Shown here: piece by piece, positions 25,598 through 32,936 of the stretch
Layout: the number at the start of each line of letters is the position of its first letter
Position numbering within the stretch: position 1 is the first letter of the stretch
NCBI RefSeq assembly: GCF_014705655.1
Contig: NZ_JACXIY010000028.1
Coordinates: forward strand, 50,660 to 114,659
DNA: 64,000 bases
From: Paenibacillus arenilitoris
Lineage (GTDB): Bacteria > Bacillota > Bacilli > Paenibacillales > Paenibacillaceae
Reading direction: 5' to 3'
The notes under the pieces: model-generated
The model's input: only the letters and a program-made list of their open reading frames with translations
The model's database searches: none
What the model was told of the DNA's origin: nothing
Position numbers and translations under genes: made by a program

Positions 25598-26004
25598 ACC
25601 TAAAGCCATGATGTATGTTTTTGCCGGAAATAATGGCAGCGGAAAAAGTGAACATAGATCCGGATGCACTAGCCAGACGTATTAATTCCATGGAGCCTGA
25701 AAAGGCACGGGTTTCTGCTGGTAAGGAGGCCATACGATTAGCCCGTGATTGTATTAATCATCAACGCGACTTTTCGATTGAAACTACCCTGTCTGGCGGA
25801 AATGCTACTAGACTTATGCAGACAGCCACTTCCGTGCAAAATCTGCTTAAACATCTAGATTTGATCCATTATTTGCTTGTCATTGACAACAGCTCATTGG
25901 ATGGTGAATTCGTACTCGAGGCTGAAAACGGATGGATTAAATATCAAAGTTCTGGAATCCCGGACTGGGTACTTCCGATTCAAAACCAGCTTCAAAAAAA
26001 TTAA
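25590..26004 (+). pseudogene. Zeta-type toxin kinase, broken by internal deletions
   Basis: The first frame reads MVEPKAMMYVFAGNNGSGKS, a zeta-toxin Walker A, then is lost; the next frame continues NIDPDALARRI, ARDCINHQRDFSIETTLSGG and, after another gap, SVQNLLKHLDLIHYLLVIDNS to the C-terminus. About 12 residues after Walker A (with frameshift) and 30-40 in the middle, including the RV..GGH region, are missing relative to the family. Such toxins phosphorylate UDP-GlcNAc-type substrates; this copy should be dead. Confidence 0.8.
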
Positions 26005-26056
26005 AGAGTCTGACTGGTGTTTTTAGTGGTTTGCCCAGCGGCAACTATTCCATTTT

Positions 26057-26081
26057 CATTAAGCGAACGGGCAGATTTGCG
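26057..26081 (+). repeat. Boundary motif copy C2
   Basis: CATTAAGCGAACGGGCAG then ATTTGCG, identical to C1 over the last 15 bases. To its left CAGCGGCA matches the left arm of the C4-C5 hairpin. Lies between the toxin remnant and the 3' end of abfA. Confidence 0.7.
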
Positions 26082-26132
26082 AAATGGCCAGGCTTGATTG
26101 TTAGTGATTACGCTCCCTCGGATAACGATACA

Positions 26133-27671
26133 CTACCCGTACTTCTTCAATCGAATTACATTCCATGACCGTTTACTCAACAATGCGGTTACTTCTTCGT
26201 CCTGCACTTGAGCGTTGCCCCCGTTGTGGGGAACTACCCTGTTCGGAAAAATCGCCGTGTTGACCGCTTTAATATCCTCGTGCTCCAAAACAAGATGCTG
26301 AATGATTCGATAATCTGTAAAGCTGCGGATATCACATTCAAACAGCAGAGGCTCTGCTGGATTCCGGTTCACCGCGAATATCGTCAATTCCTCATTTCCT
26401 TCGTTATAGACGGCAATCGATTCGAGATATGGAACATCCGTGAAGTCCTTGCTGTCATACACAGGGGAAGAAATCACGGCATGCAATGCAGCCCCTCTTC
26501 CGTAATGCGAAACGTGAGCGAAAGGATAAAAAATGGTTTGAGCCCAAGCGGTGCCTCTATCAGAGGTCATAATAGGCGCAATGACATTCACAAGCTGTGC
26601 CAGACAGGCGATTTTCACTCGGTCCGAATGCTTTAATAAAGTAATGAGCAAGCATCCGACCAATAAAGCGTCTTCAAAATTATAAACGTCTTGGAGGAGT
26701 GGCGGCGCGATAGACCAAGGTTTAATTTTTTTATCTTGTTCTCGGGAATGGTACCAGACGTTCCACTCGTCAAATGCAAGATGGATGGTTTTTTTACCAT
26801 GTTTTTTTCCTTTTATATAATCGCAAATGGATGCTACGGTTTTGATAAAAGAATCCATGTCCAGCGATTTCGCCAAATAATTAGAAAAGTCGTTCTCCGG
26901 GTTCCCATAATAGCTGTGTAGCGATAAATAGTCTACATGATCGTAAGCCAGATCGAGCACGGTGGCTTCCCATTGGCCGAATGTAGGCATGCTGCTGTTG
27001 GAACTGCCGCAAGCAACCAATTCAATCTCGGGATCTACCCACTTCATAACCTTGGCTGCTTCGGTCGCCAAACGTCCGTATTCGTAAGCCGTTTTCGCGC
27101 CGATTTGCCACGGGCCGTCCATTTCATTGCCGAGACACCAGGTTTTGATGTTGTGAGGTTTTTGATAACCGTGAGAAATTCTCAGGTCGCTCCAATACGA
27201 ACCGGACGGATGATTGCAATATTCGACCAGATTCCGCGCAGCATCGATTCCACGGGTTCCCAGATTGATGGCCATATATACTTCGGCATTAACTCGTTTA
27301 GCCCATTCCGCGAATTCGTTCGTCCCGATTTCATTCGGCTCAACGGTCCTCCAAGCCAAATCCAAACGGCGCGGCCTGCTTTCCCGGGGACCGATCCCAT
27401 CTTCCCAATTATAGCCGGAAACGAAGTTTCCTCCGGGGTATCGGACAATCGGTACTTGTAAATGCTTCACCAGATGGATGACATCTTGGCGAAACCCCAT
27501 CTCATCTGCCGATGGGTGACCGGGCTCATAGATCCCGCCATAGATCGCTCTCCCGAGGTGCTCGATAAATGAACCGAACATGCGTTTATCGACGTTTGCG
27601 ATAATCAAATTTTTATCCAGAATCATCTTGGCCTTCATCGGACCAGCTGCGTGAATAGGGTAGTCCGGCAT
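26133..27671 (-). CDS. abfA: Intracellular alpha-L-arabinofuranosidase, GH51
   Basis: 512 residues from ATG 27671 (GGCGGTG upstream). GH51 barrel: FGSFIEHLGRAIYGGIYEPG near the N-terminus, RYPGGNFVSGYNWEDGIGP, acid/base Glu in WCLGNEMDGPWQ and nucleophile Glu in LAFDEWNVWY, then the C-terminal beta domain. No signal peptide. It releases L-arabinose from imported arabino-oligosaccharides and would feed araB/araD, but it sits 20 kb away, in lower-GC DNA, with no AraR site seen upstream. An AraC-like remnant directly precedes it, which points to a separate origin. Confidence 0.93.
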   Translation of the reverse strand: MPDYPIHAAGPMKAKMILDKNLIIANVDKRMFGSFIEHLGRAIYGGIYEPGHPSADEMGFRQDVIHLVKHLQVPIVRYPGGNFVSGYNWEDGIGPRESRPRRLDLAWRTVEPNEIGTNEFAEWAKRVNAEVYMAINLGTRGIDAARNLVEYCNHPSGSYWSDLRISHGYQKPHNIKTWCLGNEMDGPWQIGAKTAYEYGRLATEAAKVMKWVDPEIELVACGSSNSSMPTFGQWEATVLDLAYDHVDYLSLHSYYGNPENDFSNYLAKSLDMDSFIKTVASICDYIKGKKHGKKTIHLAFDEWNVWYHSREQDKKIKPWSIAPPLLQDVYNFEDALLVGCLLITLLKHSDRVKIACLAQLVNVIAPIMTSDRGTAWAQTIFYPFAHVSHYGRGAALHAVISSPVYDSKDFTDVPYLESIAVYNEGNEELTIFAVNRNPAEPLLFECDIRSFTDYRIIQHLVLEHEDIKAVNTAIFPNRVVPHNGGNAQVQDEEVTALLSKRSWNVIRLKKYG

Positions 27672-27675
27672 TTTT

Positions 27676-27798
27676 TCACCGCCTATGCACAAACTTTCTG
27701 AAAGTGTATGCTTCCTGCGGCCCGATCATTCGATAATCCTGCGGCGGCATCCGTAATGCTCCTTGAAATGTTCTAACATAGTCGAACAAATAAGAGGC
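27676..27798 (-). pseudogene. 3' remnant of an AraC-family regulator
   Basis: Upstream of abfA the minus strand reads SYLFDYVRTF, then MPPQDYRMIG to a TGA at 27678-27676, four bases before the abfA ATG. An adjacent frame supplies FKEHYG, so the combination resembles the end of an AraC HTH domain (F.R.FK.HYG.PP..YR) with small frameshifts. The rest of the gene is missing and its 5' side meets boundary motif C3. Confidence 0.45.
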
Positions 27799-27837
27799 CC
27801 CGCAAGTTCGACCGGATTCTGCTGGGAAGCCTCATAT

Positions 27838-27860
27838 TATTAAGCTAACGGGCAGAATAG
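27838..27860 (+). repeat. Boundary motif copy C3
   Basis: TATTAAGCTAACGGGCAGA between the AraC remnant and the MarR gene. An imperfect hairpin (GAGGC..GCCTC with inner CCC/GGG and GCA/TGC pairs, 27794-27833) lies directly to its left. Confidence 0.65.
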
Positions 27861-27959
27861 TATGGAGAAGCCTTTAGGTTTTTTGTTGCAAATACAATAA
27901 AAGTGATCTAATATTGTCTTACCACATTTGAAAAAAACAATATTAGTGGAGTTGCAAAT

Positions 27960-28412
27960 ATGAAGGAAATCCTACGCGAAATTGGAATGATTGCCAGGGC
28001 TTTAGACTCTATAAGTAATATAGAATTTAAAGAATATGACCTAACAAAAGGGCAGTATTTATACCTTGTCCGAATATGTGAGAACCCAGGAATAATTCAA
28101 GAAAAGTTAGCTGAGATGATTAAAGTAGACCGAACAACCGCAGCTCGTGCAATAAAAAATCTTGAGATTAATGGCTTTATTGAAAAGAGAGATGATGAAC
28201 ATAACAAAAAAATAAAAAAACTGTTTCCAACAGAGAAAGGAGAAAGTGTATCTCCATTTATAAAAAGAGAAAATGATCATTCGAATAGTGTCGCATTAGC
28301 GGGATTATCCGAAAGTGAAGCAGAAACCATTTTTCATCTGCTTCAAAAAATTAGGAAAAATATTGAAATTGATTGGGAATTTGTAAAAAAGGGAAACAAG
28401 AGAAATTATTGA
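27960..28412 (+). CDS. MarR-family transcriptional regulator
   Basis: 150 residues with the MarR winged helix: GQYLYLVRICENPGIIQEKLAE, VDRTTAARAIKNLEINGFIEKRDDEHNKK. Start ATG 27960, GGAG upstream. The codons are AT-rich, unlike the core genome. It is followed 26 bp later by a GNAT acetyltransferase that it probably controls. Ligand unknown. Confidence 0.9.
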   Translation: MKEILREIGMIARALDSISNIEFKEYDLTKGQYLYLVRICENPGIIQEKLAEMIKVDRTTAARAIKNLEINGFIEKRDDEHNKKIKKLFPTEKGESVSPFIKRENDHSNSVALAGLSESEAETIFHLLQKIRKNIEIDWEFVKKGNKRNY

Positions 28413-28438
28413 TTTTATAAAAAGGAGCTATATTTAAA

Positions 28439-28957
28439 ATGACTGTTAAAATAAAAAAGTGCAGCCTTGAAGATATACAAACACTCCAAGAAATAAGTAT
28501 TGAAACATTCAACGATACATTTAAAGATCAGAATTCACCTGAAAATTTAAAAGTCTATTTGGAAAAAGCATTTAACTCTAAACAGTTGGAAAAGGAATTG
28601 TCCAATATCTCTTCGGAATTTTTTTTAATCTGTTTTAATGAAGTCCTTGCTGGATATTTAAAGGTCAATATTAATGATGCACTATCCGAAAAAATGGGTG
28701 ATGAGTCACTCGAAATTGAGAGGATTTATATTAGAAACAAATTTCAAGGAAAAGGGCTTGGAAAATACCTGCAAAACAAAGCGGTGGAAATAGCTATTAG
28801 AAAAAACAAAAATACGATTTGGCTAGGCGTTTGGGAAAAGAATGAGAACGCAATTGCCTTTTACAAAAAAATGGGTTTTGTTCAAACTGGAGCTCACTCT
28901 TTTTATATGGGTGATGAAGAACAAATTGATCTCATAATGACCAAGACACTGATTTAA
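28439..28957 (+). CDS. GNAT N-acetyltransferase, PaiA-like
   Basis: 172 residues. Acetyl-CoA loop FQGKGLGKYLQNKA, motif B WLGVWEKNENAIAFYKKMGF and the C-terminal MTKTL are typical of the spermidine/spermine acetyltransferase PaiA group. AAAGGAGC upstream of ATG 28439. Probably an operon with the MarR gene. AT-rich coding sequence. Polyamine substrate is inferred from family resemblance only. Confidence 0.85.
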   Translation: MTVKIKKCSLEDIQTLQEISIETFNDTFKDQNSPENLKVYLEKAFNSKQLEKELSNISSEFFLICFNEVLAGYLKVNINDALSEKMGDESLEIERIYIRNKFQGKGLGKYLQNKAVEIAIRKNKNTIWLGVWEKNENAIAFYKKMGFVQTGAHSFYMGDEEQIDLIMTKTLI

Positions 28958-29020
28958 TATGACATATTGGTACAGTAATAACTATTAAAATTAATCTATA
29001 TGTAAGGATGCGTGATTCTA

Positions 29021-29923
29021 ATGTTAAAAGGTCTATCTGCATTTCCACTAACGCCCATGAGTGAGACTGCAATAGATGAAGTAGCGTTTACAAAGCTGTT
29101 TAAACGTCTGGTATCAGCAAAGGTTGATTCGATTGGAGTATTAGGCTCGACTGGTTGCTATGCTTATCTCAGTCGTGAGGAACGTTTGCGTGTCACTCAA
29201 CTTGCAGTCGAAAATGCTGAGGGAATCCCTGTTATGATTGGAATTAGTGCTTTGCGAACTCGAGATGTACTCCAATTAGCCGAAGATGCTCAAAGGGCTG
29301 GAGCTAGCAGTGTACTTCTTGCACCGGTTTCCTATCAGCAATTAACTGGTGCTGAGGTGTATTCGTTATATGAAATGGTGACTAAATCACTTTCTATACC
29401 GCTTTGTGTATATGACAATCCAAGTACAACTCACTTTCATTTCAGCGATGAATTACATGGGAATATTGCTCGGCTACCATACGTCTGTTCAATTAAGATA
29501 CCTGGGGTACCACAGGGGTTAGATATTGCTAAGGAGAGAGTGAAACAGTTACGTGCTCATATTCCGAGCGATGTAACTATAGGTGTTAGTGGTGATCCTT
29601 ATGCTGCAGTTGGCTTAAATGCCGGATGCGAAACATGGTACTCTGTACTTGGTGGTTTGTATCCTAATGTATGTGCAGGATTAGCACGAGCCGCAATTGC
29701 CGGGTTATCGGACGAAGCTGAAAGCCAATCAACACGTCTTAAACCCCTTTGGGAGATGTTTCAAAGGTATGGTAGTCTTCGCGTAGTTGCTACAATTGCA
29801 GAAATGCAGGGACTCATTGATGAACCGAGCCTTCCGTTACCACTACAAAGCTTAGATGAGACGGTTCGTCAAGAGCTAGGGAGTATTCTAATAAGGTTGC
29901 AAAATGAGTTTTCATTAAACTAA
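29021..29923 (+). CDS. Dihydrodipicolinate synthase/N-acetylneuraminate lyase family aldolase
   Basis: 300 residues, TIM-barrel Schiff-base aldolase. GVLGSTGCYAYLSREER matches the GTTGE segment (Thr changed to Ser-Thr-Gly-Cys), YDNPSTT the catalytic Tyr region, and Lys in VCSIKIPGV is the Schiff-base residue. The altered substrate loop argues against a true DapA. ATG 29021 is preferred to the GTG at 29012 on spacing. The stop TAA lies inside boundary motif C4. Substrate unknown. Confidence 0.85.
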   Translation: MLKGLSAFPLTPMSETAIDEVAFTKLFKRLVSAKVDSIGVLGSTGCYAYLSREERLRVTQLAVENAEGIPVMIGISALRTRDVLQLAEDAQRAGASSVLLAPVSYQQLTGAEVYSLYEMVTKSLSIPLCVYDNPSTTHFHFSDELHGNIARLPYVCSIKIPGVPQGLDIAKERVKQLRAHIPSDVTIGVSGDPYAAVGLNAGCETWYSVLGGLYPNVCAGLARAAIAGLSDEAESQSTRLKPLWEMFQRYGSLRVVATIAEMQGLIDEPSLPLPLQSLDETVRQELGSILIRLQNEFSLN

Positions 29924-30006
29924 CGGGCACTATAGCTCAACAATCAACAGCGGCAGCCGGCTACATGATCGGATGCCGCTGTCCGTTGAAGTAACGGGCA
30001 GATTTG
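29913..30006 (+). repeat. Boundary motifs C4 and C5 enclosing a hairpin
   Basis: CATTAAACTAACGGGCA (C4) and TTGAAGTAACGGGCAGATTTG's first half (C5, 29986-30006) lie in direct orientation around an inverted repeat: CTCAAC, CAGCGGCA, loop, TGCCGCTG, GTTGAAG. The DapA-like stop codon is within C4. The imperfect stem with asymmetric internal loop looks like an integron attC site, including GCTCAAC as an inverse-core-like sequence, but the GTTRRRY core is not exact. Confidence 0.65.
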
Positions 30007-30056
30007 TTCTAATAACTGTTATAATTGAACAGAATATACTCTAGGAGGATGAAGCA

Positions 30057-30572
30057 ATGCTTGGTCTACCGAAAGGGGAAGTTTTTCTTATTCCTTGGAC
30101 GAATGAGTGGGTAAAAGAATTTACAAATGAGAGTGAGAAGATAACATCTGAACTCGGTGAACTTATCCTAGCAGTTCACCATATTGGGAGTACAGCGGTT
30201 AAAAACTTATCTGCTAAGCCAATAATCGATATCGCAATCGAACTGAACGATTTTCAACTCGGCAACCATTGTGTTCAGGGCTTAGAACGACTTGGTTATG
30301 AATATAAAGGAACAGATATACTACCAGAAAGACATTACTTTAGTAAAGGAGAGCCAAGAACTCATCAGATACACATGTTCCAAACGGGCAATATATATCT
30401 GAAAAAGCAACTTGCTTTCCGGGATTATTTATTGAATGACAATGAGGCATTGGATGAATACCAGACTCTAAAAGAGACGCTTTCCAGAACACATCAAACC
30501 GACAAAATTACTTATTCCCACGCAAAAACGGACTTTATAAACAAGATTATGGAGAAGTTAGGATTAACCTAA
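30057..30572 (+). CDS. GrpB family protein (UPF0157, nucleotidyltransferase-like)
   Basis: 171 residues. Family landmarks: FLIPWTNEWVKEFTNESEKI, HHIGSTAVKNLSAKPIIDIAI (nucleotidyltransferase-type GS and DxD-like signature), HIHMF-like segment THQIHMF and the C-terminal YSHAKTDFI. GGAGGATG upstream of ATG 30057. Function of the family is not established. The gene is flanked by boundary motifs C5 and C6 and its stop TAA lies in C6, as for the preceding gene. Confidence 0.9.
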   Translation: MLGLPKGEVFLIPWTNEWVKEFTNESEKITSELGELILAVHHIGSTAVKNLSAKPIIDIAIELNDFQLGNHCVQGLERLGYEYKGTDILPERHYFSKGEPRTHQIHMFQTGNIYLKKQLAFRDYLLNDNEALDEYQTLKETLSRTHQTDKITYSHAKTDFINKIMEKLGLT

Positions 30573-30654
30573 CGGAGAACGTTAGTTCAATGGAACAGCG
30601 TCAGTCTAGGACTTTGTTTTCTCGTCCGCAGCTGTCGCTGTTCCAATTTCTAAG
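30567..30654 (+). repeat. Boundary motif copy C6 with hairpin
   Basis: ACCTAACGGAGAACGTTAG includes the GrpB stop codon and contains CTAACG/CGTTAG. It is followed by a 9-bp stem GGAACAGCG/CGCTGTTCC around a ~40-base loop. ACAGCG/CGCTGT is shared with the C4-C5 hairpin. Confidence 0.6.
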
Positions 30655-30705
30655 GCCAGTCTAAAACTATTTTCTGCTGACACCTTTCGCTTGCTCGTCA
30701 GCCCG

Positions 30706-31263
30706 TCATAGCGGACGCCGGTTCGCGTACTCCGATTTGACCAGGGCGTACATGAACAGATCGTCGTACTTCCCCAGCGTAAATTCATATTGGGCGAGCA
30801 GTCCTTCCCGTCGGAAGCCCGCCTTCTCGAGCAGCCGCACGCATTGCGCGTTGGCCGGCTCGACGAGCGCCTGAATACGGTTCAGTGACATGGCCTCGAA
30901 TCCGTAAGCGATCACGGCGGCTAGCGCTTCGCGCATGAGCCCTTGACCCCAGTGCACGGCGGACAGCTCGAAGCCGAGTTCCGCCCGGTGATGGCGATGG
31001 TCCCGGTTATGGAAGCCGCAGGAGCCGATCACTTGGCCTTCCTTCGTCTGCAGCGCCCAGCGGATACCTGCCTCCGTCTCGAAAATCTTGTCATACCACC
31101 CGATCTCATCCAGCGCGTCCTGCTCGGACTCGAACGGACTCATGCCGTAATGCTTCATGACCCGCTCGTCCGACAGGTAGGTCAACATGTCCCTGCTGTC
31201 GACGGCGGCCATTTTTCTTAATACGAGCCGGTCGGTCGTTAGAACCGGAAACGTCATCTTCAT
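30706..31263 (-). CDS. GNAT N-acetyltransferase, RimJ/RimL-like
   Basis: 185 residues from ATG 31263 (AGGAGGGAG upstream; ATGs at 31266 and 31257 are alternatives). Family features: LTTDRLVLRKMAAVDSRDML, IGSCGFHNRDHRHHRAELGFEL, acetyl-CoA loop HWGQGLMREALAAVI, and NRIQALVEPANAQCVRLLEKAGFRREG. Likely acetylates an N-terminus, antibiotic or small amine. GC-rich again, so outside the low-GC island. Confidence 0.88.
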   Translation of the reverse strand: MKMTFPVLTTDRLVLRKMAAVDSRDMLTYLSDERVMKHYGMSPFESEQDALDEIGWYDKIFETEAGIRWALQTKEGQVIGSCGFHNRDHRHHRAELGFELSAVHWGQGLMREALAAVIAYGFEAMSLNRIQALVEPANAQCVRLLEKAGFRREGLLAQYEFTLGKYDDLFMYALVKSEYANRRPL

Positions 31264-31608
31264 CATTCTCCCTCCTGAACGTATTTTAACATCACTTCCG
31301 AACGTGAGCATCCTTCTACTCCTTAGCAGCCTGATAGGTCATGCCGCTCTTCTTAATTAATTCACCCCCGCCTCCGCCGTGCTCACCGCGCATGTTCCCG
31401 ATCGACCGATACAACGCTCTCCATATTGAGAAAACATACATTTATATCGGATAATGATAAGCATACACAAAATCCAATGGAATCCATATTACCGGTTATC
31501 AAAAAGGCGTTTACAACCGTGAAATATCCGAATCGTTCCGAACGATTCTGTTGGGAGCCAATTGCAAAATTGGCCCCTAGACATCCGAATCCTGTTCATG
31601 AGATAATG
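31264..31608. other. Intergenic region with two unrelated hairpins
   Basis: No convincing gene. Two strong inverted repeats: GAATCGTT-CCG-AACGATTC (31530-31548) and GCCAATT-GCAA-AATTGGC (31557-31574), 26 bp apart, in the leader of the LacI-type gene. Their spacing does not match the palindrome arrays elsewhere. Confidence 0.5.
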
Positions 31609-31624
31609 ACTTAAACGATTAAGT
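31609..31624 (+). promoter_or_regulatory. LacI-type operator upstream of the regulator gene
   Basis: ACTTAAACGATTAAGT, one mismatch from the perfect palindrome at 32896-32911. The central CG is typical of LacI-family sites. Confidence 0.8.
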
Positions 31625-31694
31625 TCAATCGAACCATTGCTGAACGAGCAATCGATGTCCATTGCCGCAGCAAGCGCGGAAGGAGCCATGCGCC

Positions 31695-32618
31695 ATGAAG
31701 AAAGCTACGCTCAAGGATATCGCCAAAGCCGCCGGCGTATCGGTCGCTACCGTCAGCTACGTGCTCAACGACGCGCCGAATCAGACGATACCGGACGAGA
31801 CGAGGAGCAGGGTGCTTGACGAGGCTAAGCGACTCAACTACGTGCCGAATCTGAACGCCAGATCGCTCGTGATGCAAAAATCCGGCCTGATCGGCATCCT
31901 GATCAACCGCCCCGCATCCGGCGGCTCCTGGAGCCGACTTCGTCATGCCCCCTTTGTCGACGGGCTTGAACGGCTGCTGACGGAGCGCGGCTACCACGTC
32001 GTATTATCCAGCCTAGACGCGGCCAACCCGAAGCTCGACATCATCTCGGAGCGCAAGCTGGACGGCGTATTCGTCGTCGACGCGAAGAAGGAAAGCTTCC
32101 ACCTGATCTCGAGCCGCTTCTCGGAAGGCGTGCCGCTTATCGCGGTCGACGGCCTCATCGACGATCCGCTGTTCTATAAGCTGAACTACGATTACGAGGA
32201 TGCCTTCGCGAAGCTGAGCGCCTCCTTCGGGCCCGAACAGAGCTACCTGATCGCGGAAAACGTCAACAATGCCGAGTTGGCCGCATCGATTGCGCAGAGC
32301 TCGGGCGTTCCGGCGGAACGCGTTCATGTCATGGAGAACGAGGCGCGGTTACACGCGTTTCTGAGCGGCAACGCCGACCGAACCGGCATCGTGCTTGGCG
32401 AATTCGCGGCCGCCGTTGCCTGCAACTATGCCGACCCCGCCAAGCTGGCCGTCATCTGCACCGCAGGCTGCCCCGAGATCGTGCCGGCCGCCGCCGTCCG
32501 TATCGCGTTCGGCAGCCGCAAGGCGGAGGCCGCGTTCGAGCTCATGCTCCGTCTGCTTCGCGATCCGCGGAGCGGCCCGTCGGATCAATACGTGAGGGTT
32601 AAGACCGTTAACGATTAA
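31695..32618 (+). CDS. LacI-family transcriptional regulator
   Basis: 307 residues from ATG 31695 (GGAAGGAG upstream). N-terminal HTH and hinge: TLKDIAKAAGVSVATVSYVLN, LNYVPNLNARSLV; then a shortened periplasmic-binding-protein-like sensor domain. Near-identical operators before this gene and before the MFS gene at 32937 indicate that it represses itself and that exporter. The inducer is unknown. Confidence 0.9.
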   Translation: MKKATLKDIAKAAGVSVATVSYVLNDAPNQTIPDETRSRVLDEAKRLNYVPNLNARSLVMQKSGLIGILINRPASGGSWSRLRHAPFVDGLERLLTERGYHVVLSSLDAANPKLDIISERKLDGVFVVDAKKESFHLISSRFSEGVPLIAVDGLIDDPLFYKLNYDYEDAFAKLSASFGPEQSYLIAENVNNAELAASIAQSSGVPAERVHVMENEARLHAFLSGNADRTGIVLGEFAAAVACNYADPAKLAVICTAGCPEIVPAAAVRIAFGSRKAEAAFELMLRLLRDPRSGPSDQYVRVKTVND

Positions 32619-32661
32619 TGGCGCTATTCGCGCGCCGCAGCAGCCCCGGGCGGCGATATAT

Positions 32662-32838
32662 TGGATTCTATCCACTAATTTGCCCATGCCCAGTCAAAAT
32701 CGTGCGCTATACTGGATTATTGCAGAAATAATAGGCGCTTTCGAGCTTCTCCGCCCTTTTGAAGCTGCTTTTGCTGGATGAAATCCAATATTACCGACGT
32801 TCTTGCCCAAATCCCGCGCCTATGCTGGATAAAATCCA
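32662..32838. repeat. Four-palindrome array with TGGAT-N3-ATCCA cores
   Basis: Cores centred at 32668, 32719, 32781 and 32832: spacings 51, 62 and 51 bp. The second copy has a degraded right arm (TGCAG for ATCCA). The core is shared with the array at 63662-63852. Lies between the LacI stop and the operator of the MFS gene. Confidence 0.8.
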
Positions 32839-32895
32839 CTATAGCATCCGACCGACTCGGCGAACCGACACTAAGGTTCGCCTCAATCTTTCGTT

Positions 32896-32911
32896 ACTTA
32901 AACGTTTAAGT
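32896..32911 (+). promoter_or_regulatory. LacI-type operator upstream of the MFS gene
   Basis: Perfect palindrome ACTTAAACGTTTAAGT, about 10 bp before the TAAGGAGG ribosome binding site of the MFS gene. Matches the site at 31609-31624. Confidence 0.85.
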
Positions 32912-32936
32912 TATATCATTTTAAGGAGGAATCGCC

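Noticed and set aside
25297..30654. A complete mobile integron
   Set aside because: No integrase gene or exact GTTRRRY sites in the window; only a cassette-like pattern is supported.
31264..31608. Member of the 51/62 palindrome family
   Set aside because: The two hairpins are only 26 bp apart and have unrelated arms.
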